Counted from the stretch's first letter, positions 34,029 through 42,554 are shown. The stretch: 47,963 bases of DNA from Lachnospiraceae bacterium Zagget2 (GCA_001941045.1 MSHD01000004.1:1-47963); one strand, 5' to 3'. Translations and numbers: made by a program. The notes: generated by a model from the sequence alone, not told the origin.

Positions 34029-34833
34029 GCTGCGCCTCCTTTGCGTACTCACCCTTCAGGTCAAAGACATGGTTCATGGGGCCGGAGCCCTTGCCGAGAT
34101 CCAGCATCGCGCCGAGCGCGCCTGATATGTAGGCTTTGGAGCGGATGATGGCCTCCTTCAGGGGGAAGCCCTTCGCGAGGTTTGCCGCGATCGCGCTCGA
34201 GAGCGTGCAGCCGGTGCCGTGGGTGTTGGGATTGTCGATACGTTTTCCCTCGATCCAGCTGAGCTCACCGTCCGCACAGAGCAGATCGTTGGCATCGTTG
34301 ACCGAGTGGCCGCCCTTGCAGAGGACGGCGCAGTGCCAGGAGTCGCTGATTATCCTCGCCGCGGCTTCCATGTCCGCGGCGCTGTGAATCTCCATGCCGG
34401 AGAGAACCTCCGCCTCCGGAATATTCGGCGTCAGGACGGTGGCCAGCGGGAGCAGCTCGCTTTTCAGCACCGCGATTGCGTCGTCGCTGATGAGTTTTGC
34501 GCCGCTCGTTGCGACCATCACAGGGTCGACGACAATATTTCTCGGCTCATATTTCCGGAGCTCTTCGCTGATCTCGCGGATCAGCGCTCCCGAGCTGACC
34601 ATGCCGATCTTCACCGCATCGGGAAAGATGTCAGTGAATACCGCCTCCAGCTCGTCGTGTAAAAATGCAGGAGTCGCCTCCAGGATACTGATGACGCCGG
34701 TTGTGTTCTGGGCAGTTAAGGCCGTGACCGCGCTCATGGCGTAGACGCCGTTGGCAGTCATGGTCTTGATATCCGCCTGGATACCGGCGCCTCCGCTGGA
34801 ATCACTTCCGGCGATTGATAATGCTGTCTTCAT
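34021..34833 (-). CDS. thiD: Hydroxymethylpyrimidine/phosphomethylpyrimidine kinase
   Basis: 270 residues, ribokinase-like fold. SIAGSDSSGGAGIQADIKT, VDPVMVATSGAKL and the anion-hole block NTHGTGCTLSSAIAANLA are diagnostic. It phosphorylates HMP twice to HMP-pyrophosphate, the substrate of ThiE. AAGGAG precedes the ATG. It is separated from thiE by 106 bases holding a hairpin with a T-tract, so its expression may be reduced relative to the upstream genes. Confidence 0.95.
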   Translation of the reverse strand: MKTALSIAGSDSSGGAGIQADIKTMTANGVYAMSAVTALTAQNTTGVISILEATPAFLHDELEAVFTDIFPDAVKIGMVSSGALIREISEELRKYEPRNIVVDPVMVATSGAKLISDDAIAVLKSELLPLATVLTPNIPEAEVLSGMEIHSAADMEAAARIISDSWHCAVLCKGGHSVNDANDLLCADGELSWIEGKRIDNPNTHGTGCTLSSAIAANLAKGFPLKEAIIRSKAYISGALGAMLDLGKGSGPMNHVFDLKGEYAKEAQHE

Positions 34834-34906
34834 CGTTTTTTCTCCTTTCGTATTTCAGCACTATTTTTCTATAGCGACGGAAGGTGGTGCCCCCGGCCCG
34901 CCGCTG

Positions 34907-34927
34907 AAAAAGCGGTTCAAAAACCGC
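34907..34927 (-). terminator. Intercistronic terminator-like hairpin between thiE and thiD
   Basis: On the minus strand GCGGTT pairs with AACCGC around a 4-base loop and is followed by TTTTT. It could attenuate transcription into thiD-cytX. Confidence 0.55.
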
Positions 34928-34939
34928 GTTTTTCCTGCC

Positions 34940-35569
34940 TTAGAGAGGCTGTCGTAAAAAGGCTTCTACAGCCCTCGTCTTATCCTCCGCAGCGAAGAGT
35001 CCGCTGATGACGGCGACGCCCGCAATGCCGGTTCCCTGAAGCGCTGCCACATTGTCAAGGGAAATGCCGCCGATCGCTACCGCGGGGATTGAGACCGCTT
35101 CGCAGATCGCGCGCAGCTCCTGCGGGGACAGGTTCGTGGCGTCCAGTTTGGTATGGCTGCCGAAAACAGCGCCGCAGCCGATGTAGTCCGCCCCGGCGCG
35201 CTGCGCCGCAAGGGCCTCTGTCACATTGTGTGCGCTGCCTCCGATGAGATACCGATCTCCGAGAATCTTCCGGGCCTCGCTGATCGCCATATCCGACTGT
35301 CCGACGTGGACGCCGTCCGCCTGAACCTTTATGGCGATGTCGGGGCGGTCGTTGATGATCAGCGGGACGTTGTACTGCGTGCAGAGATCCCGCAGAGTGG
35401 AGGCTTCGCGGAGCAGCAGCTCGTCATCCATATGTTTTTCTCTTAGCTGGACGCAGGTGACGCCCGCCTTCAGCAGCTCCTCGACCACTGAGGCGAGGGT
35501 CTCGCCGGGCCGCAGCCAGCTGCGGTCCGTCACCGCGTAAAGCCGTAAAGTATCTGAAGTAATGTTCAT
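34940..35569 (-). CDS. thiE: Thiamine phosphate synthase
   Basis: 209 residues, TIM barrel. LYAVTDRSWL at the start, VQLREKHMDDELL, LIINDRPDIAIKVQADGVHVGQSD and GGISLDNV are ThiE motifs. It couples HMP-PP with thiazole phosphate to make thiamine phosphate. It overlaps thiM by four bases. A second, more divergent member of the family (TenI) lies at 40711-41301. Confidence 0.95.
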   Translation of the reverse strand: MNITSDTLRLYAVTDRSWLRPGETLASVVEELLKAGVTCVQLREKHMDDELLLREASTLRDLCTQYNVPLIINDRPDIAIKVQADGVHVGQSDMAISEARKILGDRYLIGGSAHNVTEALAAQRAGADYIGCGAVFGSHTKLDATNLSPQELRAICEAVSIPAVAIGGISLDNVAALQGTGIAGVAVISGLFAAEDKTRAVEAFLRQPL

Positions 35570-36339
35570 GATAATGTTCCTCTTTCCCGAAAAATGCGTT
35601 CCGCCGCGTCGAACAGATATTGATGGAAGGTTCCCATGCCTCCCTGTTCGCGGTCGGTGCGCCTGCCTGCCTCCGCGGCACTTTCCCGCCAGAGCCGTCC
35701 CGCCGTCAGCGCCGCGTCAAACGCGGGCAGTCCTTCAGCGCAGAGCAGAGCGCACAGAGCGGAGAGCATGCAGCCTCCGCCGGTCAGGCGGGAGATGCGG
35801 GAGTCTCCTTCCGTCAGCAGGACGACGTGCTCGCCGTCCGATACCGCATCCGTATTTCCACTCACCAGAGCCACACAGCGGTATATTTGTGCGAGCTTTC
35901 TCGCGAGGGTCTCCTGCTCGGAGACTGAAAGCGTGACGCTGCTCTCGACGCCGCCGGAGACGGTGTTTTTGAGCCCCAGCAGCGCGCGCGCCTCTTCCTG
36001 ATTACAGCGGATGATCGAGACCTGAACCTGCGAGAGCAGTTTCGCGAGTCCTTCCCTGCGAAAGGCGCTTGCGCCTGCGCCCACCGGATCGAGTACGATC
36101 GGATGCCCGAGCTCCATGGCCTTTTTCCCGGCCAGGATGCAGGCCTCAAACTTTTCCCTGTCCGGTACGCCGGTATTCAGAAGCGTCGCCTGACAGATCG
36201 CGGTGATTTCCGCGGCTTCTGCGGGCTCCTGCGCCATGATCGCGCTACCGCCTGCGGCCAGCAGGATATTGGCGGTGTCCTGCATGGTCACCGGATTGGT
36301 CAGGCAGTGGACCGCCGGCCTTCTGTTCGCAGCACTCAT
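35566..36339 (-). CDS. thiM: Hydroxyethylthiazole kinase
   Basis: 257 residues, ribokinase-like. HCLTNPVTMQDTANILLAAGGSAIM and VLDPVGAGAS are ThiM motifs. The anion-hole segment reads TGGGCMLSALC where TGTGC is more usual, keeping the catalytic-type Cys. It phosphorylates salvaged thiazole alcohol. One base lies between it and thiW, giving a direct import-then-kinase pair. Confidence 0.94.
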   Translation of the reverse strand: MSAANRRPAVHCLTNPVTMQDTANILLAAGGSAIMAQEPAEAAEITAICQATLLNTGVPDREKFEACILAGKKAMELGHPIVLDPVGAGASAFRREGLAKLLSQVQVSIIRCNQEEARALLGLKNTVSGGVESSVTLSVSEQETLARKLAQIYRCVALVSGNTDAVSDGEHVVLLTEGDSRISRLTGGGCMLSALCALLCAEGLPAFDAALTAGRLWRESAAEAGRRTDREQGGMGTFHQYLFDAAERIFRERGTLS

Positions 36340-36340
36340 T

Positions 36341-36850
36341 TCAGCGCGCTCCCTTCAGCTGCCGCAGGACGCCGCCCTTTTCCAGAACTGTGATCAGCAC
36401 GAAAGCCAGGATGCTGCCCGCAACCGTGGAGATGAGGAAGGGCACGATGTAGACGAAAAGTCCCGCGGGCTCCGCGCCCATCAGAAGCTTCGCCACCGGC
36501 CAGGCCGCCAGACCGCCGAGCACTCCGGTGCCCAGCGCTTCGCTCACGCAGGTCAGGCTGAGATTCTTTGTCGCCGCGTACATGAGGCCGCAGCAGAGCG
36601 CGCCGACCATGCTGCCCGGGAAGGCCATCAGCGTGCCCAGACCCAGCAGATTTCGGAGGAGGCTCGCGCAGAAGGCGATCCCCACGCCCCACCAGGGGCC
36701 GAGGATGACTGCCGTGAGGATATTTACCATGTGCTGCACCGGCGCACACTTGCTGCCCGCCACCGGAAAGCTCAGGAGGCTTCCCACTACAGCCAGCGCC
36801 GTCAGTACGCCCGCCATCGCCAGTTTTCTTGTCGCATCGTTCTGTTTCAT
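36341..36850 (-). CDS. thiW: Thiazole ECF transporter substrate-binding component ThiW
   Basis: 169 residues, five to six membrane helices. KLAMAGVLTALAVVGSLLSFPVAGSKCAPVQH is the ThiW pattern of ECF S components; it needs an energising module (EcfAA'T) encoded elsewhere. It is thought to import hydroxyethylthiazole. ATG 36850 follows AAGGAG; longer frames enter the riboswitch and are rejected. First gene of the salvage operon. Confidence 0.9.
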   Translation of the reverse strand: MKQNDATRKLAMAGVLTALAVVGSLLSFPVAGSKCAPVQHMVNILTAVILGPWWGVGIAFCASLLRNLLGLGTLMAFPGSMVGALCCGLMYAATKNLSLTCVSEALGTGVLGGLAAWPVAKLLMGAEPAGLFVYIVPFLISTVAGSILAFVLITVLEKGGVLRQLKGAR

Positions 36851-36870
36851 AACAATTTTCTCCTTCCCAT

Positions 36871-36899
36871 AAAAACAGGAGACGCCGGGGCGTCTCCTG
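36871..36899 (-). terminator. Expression-platform terminator of the TPP riboswitch
   Basis: An 11-bp palindromic stem (36876-36886 with 36889-36899) and a T5 tract on the minus strand, placed between the aptamer and the thiW ribosome binding site. It is a transcriptional off-switch when TPP is bound. Confidence 0.9.
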
Positions 36900-36911
36900 C
36901 AATCGTTCCTG

Positions 36912-37004
36912 TACATCGTCCCTACGTTGGCATTATCCAAATCAGGTATAAGGGTCGAGACTCCTTAGCCTCCTCTCAGCCCGTCGCACGAGCTCCCCTG
37001 TCTG
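36912..37004 (-). promoter_or_regulatory. TPP riboswitch (THI element) controlling thiWMED-cytX
   Basis: On the minus strand the conserved order is seen: GGGGAGC, GGGCTGAGAGG, GACCCTTATACCTGAT, TGGATAATGCCAACGTAGGGA. These are the pyrimidine-sensing and pyrophosphate-sensing helices and the P1 closing strand of the thiamine pyrophosphate aptamer. Confidence 0.97.
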
Positions 37005-37014
37005 GTTTTCTAAA

Positions 37015-37043
37015 AGTATACTACAATTTTCTGTGGCCTGCAA
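37015..37043 (-). promoter_or_regulatory. Promoter of the thiamine salvage operon
   Basis: Minus strand TTGCAG (37038-37043), 17 bases, TATACT (37015-37020), a few bases upstream of the riboswitch. Confidence 0.75.
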
Positions 37044-37087
37044 TGGACATTTTCGCGGATTCACGAATTTTTGTTCAACAGAATGAT

Positions 37088-37116
37088 TTGTCAGGCAAAA
37101 TCTGATGTGATATGAT
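37088..37116 (+). promoter_or_regulatory. Promoter of the Smr-domain gene
   Basis: TTGTCA (37088-37093), 17 bases, TATGAT (37111-37116), divergent from the thi promoter. Confidence 0.65.
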
Positions 37117-37153
37117 GAGAGCGCATAGGACAGAGGAAGGGGCTGGGACGGTA

Positions 37154-37411
37154 ATGTTATCAGAACCGATTATTACAATAGATGTGCATGGCATGACGGT
37201 TGAAAAGGCGCTGGCTGCGATCCATAAGAAAGTGAATGGTGCCGGAAAGGCGGTCTACGAGGTTCGCGTGATCCATGGCTTTCACGGCGGTACGCGGATA
37301 CGCTCTGCGGTCAGGGACGAGTTCGGGTATGGACGGGAGCCAAAGGTAAAGCGTGTACAGCCGGGCGATAACGAGGGCATCACCAGACTGATCCTGAAAG
37401 ATCTGTTTTAA
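37154..37411 (+). CDS. Small Smr/MutS2-C-terminal-domain protein
   Basis: 85 residues, a stand-alone Smr domain: IDVHGMTVEKALAAIHKKV (the DxHG motif), EVRVIHGFHGGTRIRSAVRDEF (the HGxGG-type glycine loop). Smr domains nick DNA or cleave RNA; the minimal domain here could be an RNase or a binding protein. The ATG at 37112 is in the promoter -10, so 37154 is chosen, although its RBS is weak. Confidence 0.75.
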   Translation: MLSEPIITIDVHGMTVEKALAAIHKKVNGAGKAVYEVRVIHGFHGGTRIRSAVRDEFGYGREPKVKRVQPGDNEGITRLILKDLF

Positions 37412-37519
37412 GTTTGTGCGAGTTATCGGAACTGTCTTTTTGAACTTGTTGTTGATTACCGCTGATGAAATGAGTAAACTATAAGCATAAGTGATGGTGG
37501 TTGGAAAGCGGGTGACAGG

Positions 37520-39028
37520 ATGCTGACATGGAATGACCTTTTGGAAAAAATTTATATGGGTGAAAAAGCAGATATGGAATGCAAGCTTGCCGGGAAAGCG
37601 GTTCCGCAGTCAGTTTATGAAACTTACTGTTCGTTTGCAAATTCAAAGGGCGGCGACATCGTGCTTGACGTAGAAGAAGACAAAAGCAAGTCCAATCCGA
37701 AAGAGCGATTTATTCTTCGCGGGGTTTCTGATCCGGAAAAGCTGCGCGAAGATTTTTGGAATACGATTAATAGTCAGAAGGTAAACGCGAATATTCTGGT
37801 TGATGATGATGTATATATTGTTGAAAACGGTGATATTGCATTGCTTGTAATCCACGTGCCCAGAGCGGATTACACGATGCGCCCTGTCTATAAGGGAGAA
37901 AATCCGTTTAAGGGAACCTATAAGAGAAATCATGAGGGGGACTATCACGCGAAAGAGTATGAGGTCAGGGCCATGATTCGTGACCAAAGTTCAGAGGGGA
38001 ATGACAGTACCATTCTCGAGGGCTTCACGATGAATGACATTGACATGGATTCACTGAGAAGATATCGTGTTATGTTTAATACAAGTCATCCGGATCATGT
38101 ATGGAGAGAACTGCCAGATCAGGAATTCCTGGAGATGCTGGGCGGTTATCGCAAAGATCGCAGGGATAAGTCGGAAGGACTTACAATAGCGGGACTTATG
38201 ATGTTCGGAACAGGACTTGCAATTCGCGATGAATTTGATAATATTTTCATGGACTATCGCGATGAAACAGGGGCAGGCGAGGCGCAGCGCTGGACAGATC
38301 GGGTTACTTATGATGGAACCTGGGAAAATAATCTGTTCAACTTTTTCATGAAGGTTTCGCCCAGACTGACGGAGAACCTGAAAAGACCGTTTGCCTTGAA
38401 GAACATGAAGCGGATAGATGACACACCGGTGCACGAAGCAATCCGCGAGGCGTTCGTGAACCTGATTATTCATTCGGACTATCGGATGGACGCCGGGGTG
38501 CTTAAGATTATCAAGACAGCAGATGGATTCACTTTTACAAATCCGGGAAGCTTAAAGCTGCCGAAGGAACAGATTTACAGCGGCGGGAACTCGAAAGCGA
38601 GGAATCCGCATATGCAGACGATGCTTCGGATGATTGGTTTTGGAGACAATGCGGGCTCCGGTTTTCCAAAGATACTGAATGTATGGGCCGATAATGGGTG
38701 GCAGTGCCCAGAGCTTGATGAGGATACTGTTATGAATCAGGTCACGCTGACATTGCTGCTGTCGACAGGACAATCGGAAGACTTATCAGCGGAATCAGCG
38801 GAAAAATCAGCGGAATCCATGCACTTAGAACTGTTGAATTCTCTTTCAGCAAGGCAACGGGAAATTTTCGAGTTTATGGAAAAAGGTAAGCCATACAGTT
38901 CACAGGAAATCGCAGATGTATTAGGGGTAAAACTGCCGCGAACCAGACAGCTGCTTAACGAATTGATTTCTCTGGGACTGATTCAGGCCACTGCTGCGAC
39001 CAAAAACAGGAGATATATAAAGATATAA
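37520..39028 (+). CDS. AlbA_2 (Schlafen-type) / GHKL ATP-binding transcriptional regulator
   Basis: 502 residues. N-terminal AlbA_2 domain (about 8-135): ADMECKLAGKAVPQSVYETYCSFANSKGG. An HATPase_c_4-like domain follows (about 290-400; EAIREAFVNLIIHSDYR, then FTNPGSLKLP and GDNAGSGFPKI). A C-terminal winged helix (about 440-500) comes after a SAESAEKSAES linker. This is the COG2865 architecture, often found near mobile elements; its biochemical role is not settled. The DNA looks visibly more AT-rich than the flanking genes and the region downstream is transposon debris, so horizontal acquisition is likely. Confidence 0.85.
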   Translation: MLTWNDLLEKIYMGEKADMECKLAGKAVPQSVYETYCSFANSKGGDIVLDVEEDKSKSNPKERFILRGVSDPEKLREDFWNTINSQKVNANILVDDDVYIVENGDIALLVIHVPRADYTMRPVYKGENPFKGTYKRNHEGDYHAKEYEVRAMIRDQSSEGNDSTILEGFTMNDIDMDSLRRYRVMFNTSHPDHVWRELPDQEFLEMLGGYRKDRRDKSEGLTIAGLMMFGTGLAIRDEFDNIFMDYRDETGAGEAQRWTDRVTYDGTWENNLFNFFMKVSPRLTENLKRPFALKNMKRIDDTPVHEAIREAFVNLIIHSDYRMDAGVLKIIKTADGFTFTNPGSLKLPKEQIYSGGNSKARNPHMQTMLRMIGFGDNAGSGFPKILNVWADNGWQCPELDEDTVMNQVTLTLLLSTGQSEDLSAESAEKSAESMHLELLNSLSARQREIFEFMEKGKPYSSQEIADVLGVKLPRTRQLLNELISLGLIQATAATKNRRYIKI

Positions 39029-39079
39029 GCAGTGCATAAATATTGCCCAAAATAAATCGCAGATGTGGACGGGTTTCCA

Positions 39080-39303
39080 GATTCCCTTTCATAGCATGGA
39101 ACGGATTCTCGATCTGTGTCAGACCACTCCAGCTTTCCCGCAATGGCGGATATGGCTTCTTCAAAGGAGAAGAAGTGTTCATTTCGGAGCGTGGCGATGA
39201 TCCAAGCCGTGTCGAACTTGACGGAACACTTGGCGCTCGATTTGTCATCAGGAGCCTTTAGCCTTGTTAGTTCCCGGTGAACTCTCGGAAAGTCAATGGA
39301 CAT
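39080..39303 (-). pseudogene. IS21-family transposase (IstA-like) remnant
   Basis: The minus-strand translation contains KAPDDKSSAKCSVKFDTAWI and RNEHFFSFEEA, matching the part of IstA transposases after the catalytic core. The match continues in another frame (ENPFHAMKGNLE for the family's RPF...xGSR segment), so the copy is frameshifted as well as truncated. No inverted repeats or istB were seen. Part of the gene-poor stretch 39029-39924. Confidence 0.55.
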
Positions 39304-39326
39304 CCGGTTGGAATCAGCTTTGACGT

Positions 39327-39419
39327 GTGCAGGGTAAACTGATTGAGAAGATTACAGTTTACGATGACTATTTCCTGGTGAAATTTAAATCGGGGTTACA
39401 GACGAAAGCGCCGATGTGA
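39327..39419 (+). pseudogene. Serine recombinase C-terminal fragment
   Basis: A 30-residue open frame (LIEKITVYDDYFLVKFKSGL) resembles the C-terminal strand-helix of large serine recombinases of Clostridial integrative elements. The rest of the enzyme is missing: a stop lies directly upstream in frame. It marks debris of an integrated element. Confidence 0.45.
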
Positions 39420-39840
39420 AAAAACTGAAAAAATCAAATCTGATAAGGCCCGTCCCCTATCTGTATTTTTCGATATCGGGGAGACTTCTATGTACGACAC
39501 ACGCGAATGAAAATTCTGACTATGGGGCCCAGGGCAGCTATACCGATGATAAGGGAAATTCACTTTCCTCCGCAACCATCATTGATCTGTACGAAATGGT
39601 AGAAAATGACAATGTGTATGCCTGTTTTGAGCTTTGGAAAAGGTTTCATAATGACGCCGGGCAGGGTGAAACGGTTCTGCAGGCTCTTACACGGGCTGCC
39701 GAAATTATTTTACAGGATCCATCTGCATATCCTTCGGACATAGCTAGTGTCATTTTCCGGGAAGCAGGAAAGCTGGTTTTAAGTGATGACCAGGAAAAAG
39801 GCTTTGAATTGCCTGGCACACATCAAGCACCTCCTCTTCT
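39416..39840 (+). pseudogene. Unrecognised open-reading-frame remnant in mobile-element debris
   Basis: A plus-strand frame opens at GTG 39416, overlapping the end of the recombinase fragment. The stretch 39545-39810 has protein-like composition (SATIIDLYEMVENDNVYACF) but no recognised family. The frame then runs into sequence antisense to the neighbouring membrane-protein gene, so the natural C-terminus has been lost. Treat as a fragment. Confidence 0.3.
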
Positions 39841-39924
39841 TTGCTCATTGACAGGTTCGCGTTCACGCAAGCGTTTAGCACATCGACTTCATTTCGCCCA
39901 GGATGCCGGGAACTTTCGTCTGCG

Positions 39925-40500
39925 TTATCCGAACTGTTTTCTGGCTTTCAGCAGGCGCAGGGGCGACAGCAGCTTCATAAAGTCAGTCGCGATAAAGACG
40001 CCAAGGTAAAAGATAAGCAGGCCCTGGGCGGAGAACTCTGTAAATGTGATATACAGGCCGAGCGTCGAGAAGAGTATGCCCAAAACGATGAAGAAGAGCA
40101 TACCTGAGCGCGCCTTTTTCCCGGCTGCATAAAGAGACTGCAGCTCCTGCCTGGATCTCGACCGTCCTGTTGAAACGCTCAGTATATAAGTGCCCTGTTT
40201 TCTCAGGCTTCGCTCCATGAGGATATACACGGCGACAATCTCCCATAGCATGCCGATAAAAATCATAGCGACGAAAGACAGACCGTTCGCGAAGAACATG
40301 TCTCCGAACAGGATTCCCAGCAGTGAGGCGAGCGGACCTGCCGCCGCCATTATGCCGGGCGTCACCCTGAAATGCTCTTTTGTATATTCGCTAAGATTGA
40401 CGCTGTATACCTTTCCATCAGACAGACTATAAAAGTGCTGATATCCGGGGCTGGCTCCGCATAACTGCACCAACCGCCCGGTTTTTCTGTGTTCTGCCAT
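39925..40500 (-). CDS. Hypothetical four-helix membrane protein
   Basis: 191 residues. A soluble N-terminal part (about 1-45) precedes two pairs of membrane helices (about 50-70 and 72-92; 130-150 and 153-172). No family recognised. GGAAGGA precedes ATG 40500. It lies downstream of the truncated DUF3990 gene and the thiazole operon on the same strand, with only 25 bases between; whether it is co-transcribed is unknown. Confidence 0.6.
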   Translation of the reverse strand: MAEHRKTGRLVQLCGASPGYQHFYSLSDGKVYSVNLSEYTKEHFRVTPGIMAAAGPLASLLGILFGDMFFANGLSFVAMIFIGMLWEIVAVYILMERSLRKQGTYILSVSTGRSRSRQELQSLYAAGKKARSGMLFFIVLGILFSTLGLYITFTEFSAQGLLIFYLGVFIATDFMKLLSPLRLLKARKQFG

Positions 40501-40525
40501 TGGATTCCTTCCATTTTCCCTGTTT

Positions 40526-40723
40526 TTAACCTTCTATTTCATTATACAGAAACGCGTTCAGGATATTCTGCGGGGCATCGTATCTCCTGGCCCAGCGCTC
40601 CGCCTGCTCCCGAATAATCGTACAGTAAAATCCAGGACCAAAGTCTTTGGTGTTTCGGCCTTTTATAACTTTGGGATGTGTGACAGCAGTATAGTTGCCG
40701 TGGCAAACAGTTATCTTTCCCAT
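40526..40723 (-). pseudogene. Truncated DUF3990 protein
   Basis: 65 residues. The opening VCHGNYTAVTHPKVIKGRNT and KDFGPGFYCTIIREQAERWA match the N-terminus of DUF3990 proteins (ADP-ribosyltransferase-like fold, typically about 150 residues). The C-terminal half is absent and the frame closes at a TAA, so the fold cannot be complete. It overlaps the start of tenI's end by 13 bases. Probably a remnant of the accessory island. Confidence 0.6.
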
Positions 40724-41301
40724 ATGCGAAGCTCCCCCTCCGAAGCCCGCATCAGCGAGGACATCAGACAGATGCCCGCCGCGCCGGCCTCCGCGCAGAG
40801 CGGCGCGTTCTGCGGCGTGATGCCGCCGATGGCGTAGACCGGGATAGGTACCGTTTCGCAGACTTCTTTAAGAAACGAGATTCCGCGGGGCGGCAGCCCC
40901 TTCTTGCAGTCCGTGGCAAAGACATGTCCGGCGGTCACGTAGGCCGCGCCCGCCGCCTCGGCTGCCATAGCCTCCTCCGGAGCGTGGATGGAGGCACCGA
41001 GCACGTCGAAGTTTCGTTTCTCCGCTTCCTCCATCGCGAGCAGTACGCGCAGCGGGAGGTGGAGTCGCCGGATACCGAGGCGCAGCGCGGCCTCTCCGTA
41101 GGTATGCAGCGTCAGCGGCACGCCATATCTCCCGCAGATCATTTTTGCCCGGGCGGCCAGCGCCTCGTACTCTGCTTCGCCTAAATCTTTTTCTCGCAGG
41201 ATGATGCCGTCCACTCCGGCGCGCGCCACCCGGACAAGCTGGGCGGGGAAGTTTTCCGCCAGCTTCCGGTTGCTCACGCAGATGATTTTACACGTAGACA
41301 T
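40711..41301 (-). CDS. tenI: Thiazole tautomerase TenI (ThiE-like)
   Basis: 196 residues, TIM barrel related to ThiE but with TenI features (IICVSNRKLA, GIILREKDLGEAEY, LHLPL where ThiE has VHVGQ, GHVFATDCKKGLPPRG). It aromatises the thiazole product of ThiG. It overlaps thiH by 14 bases and closes the thiSFGH operon, which supports TenI over a second ThiE. Confidence 0.85.
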   Translation of the reverse strand: MSTCKIICVSNRKLAENFPAQLVRVARAGVDGIILREKDLGEAEYEALAARAKMICGRYGVPLTLHTYGEAALRLGIRRLHLPLRVLLAMEEAEKRNFDVLGASIHAPEEAMAAEAAGAAYVTAGHVFATDCKKGLPPRGISFLKEVCETVPIPVYAIGGITPQNAPLCAEAGAAGICLMSSLMRASEGELRIWER

Positions 41302-42541
41302 AATCGTTCAGCACCGGCTGCAGGCCTTCGTCCGACATGTCCGCGTACATCTGCCCGAAGCTTCTGCCGTCGGAGATCTCGAACTGTTCGTCGCCCGCCT
41401 CGGCGTCTTCCTTTCCCTCGTATTTGCTCTCGTGGTCCCCGATACCGGTGGAGACGCCGGCGGAAATCTTGGTCGCCGCTACTTTTACGATGCCGTTACG
41501 GAAATGCTCCGACTCGCGGGAGGACACGGTGATGCCCACATAGGGCAGGAAAATCCGATAGGCGCAGAGTACCTGGCAGAGTTCGCGCTCGTGAACGTCG
41601 AGCGGATTGATCTTGTCATTGTTGATGATCGGGCGCAGTCTGGGGCAGGAGAGTGAGTATTCCGCGTGCGGATATTTGCGCTGCAGATAATAGACGTGCA
41701 GCGCCGAGGCGAGCGCGTCCTTGCGGAAATCGGAGAGCCCGAGCAGCGCGGAGAAACCGACGCCGCGCATGCCGCCGCGGATTGCGCGCTCCTGCGCCTC
41801 GAAGCGGTAAGGGTAGACGCGCTTGTGGCCCATGAGGTGAAGCGTCTCATATTTATCTGAATTGTAGGTCTCCTGAAAGACCGTTACATAGTCTGCGCCG
41901 CACTCGTGGAGGTAGCGGTACTCGTCGGTGTTCACCGGATAGATTTCCAGTCCCACGTTGCGGAAATACTTCGCCGCCAGCTTACAGGCCTCTCCGATGT
42001 ACTCGACGCTGCTCATGGAACGGCTCTCGCCGGTCAGGATCAGGATCTCCTCCATGCCGGAGTCCGCGATGACCTTCATCTCGTGTTCGATCTCGCCGCT
42101 GTCCAGCTTTTTCCGGATAATGTCGTTGTAGCAGTTGAAGCCGCAGTAGACGCAGTAATTCTCGCAGTAGTTGGCGATGTAGAGCGGCGTAAACAGGTAG
42201 ACCGTGTTGCCGAAATGCTTGCTGGTCTACGTCTTCGCCCGCTGTGCCATTTCCTCGAGATGCGGAGCTGCGGCGGGGGAGAGCAGCGCCTTGAAATCTT
42301 CTACAGAGCAGGTATCGTTTGCCAGCGCGCGCCGCACGTCGGCGTCCGTATAGCTCTCGTGATCGTAGCTGTTCATCTGGCCAAGCACCCGCTCCATGAT
42401 ATCGGAGTCGATGCGCTCCATGCCCTCCATGTACTCCATGTGGTTCGTCCGGCTGGACGGATCCTGCTCCAGGCGATGCTTCTTCGCGAGCGCCTTTTCC
42501 GAGAGCTTGTCTGAATCCACAAAAAACTGATTTTCCGCCAT
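41288..42541 (-). pseudogene. thiH: 2-iminoacetate synthase ThiH, interrupted by an in-frame amber codon
   Basis: Radical-SAM tyrosine lyase that makes the dehydroglycine used by ThiG. The reading frame is continuous from ATG 42541 to 41288 (418 codons including the stop) except for one TAG at 42227-42229, codon 105, just before the radical-SAM core. Sequence on both sides is clearly ThiH: HLEEMAQRAK, then the TAG, then SKHFGNTVYLFTPLYIANY and the cluster motif CENYCVYCGF (CxxxCxxC). No frameshift is involved. AGAGG precedes ATG 42541. Possibilities: a base-call error, a genuine nonsense mutation, or suppressor read-through; the first two are the simplest. A restart at ATG 42079 would lose the [4Fe-4S] cysteines. 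Confidence 0.85.
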
Positions 42542-42554
42542 GTCTGTCACCTCT

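Noticed and set aside
39840-40009. C-terminal part of the plus-strand frame that starts at 39416
   Set aside because: Beyond about 39840 it is antisense to the membrane-protein gene and loses protein-like character.
42227-42229. Pyrrolysine insertion at the thiH amber codon
   Set aside because: ThiH is not known to use pyrrolysine, the site is not catalytic, and no pyl genes are in the window.
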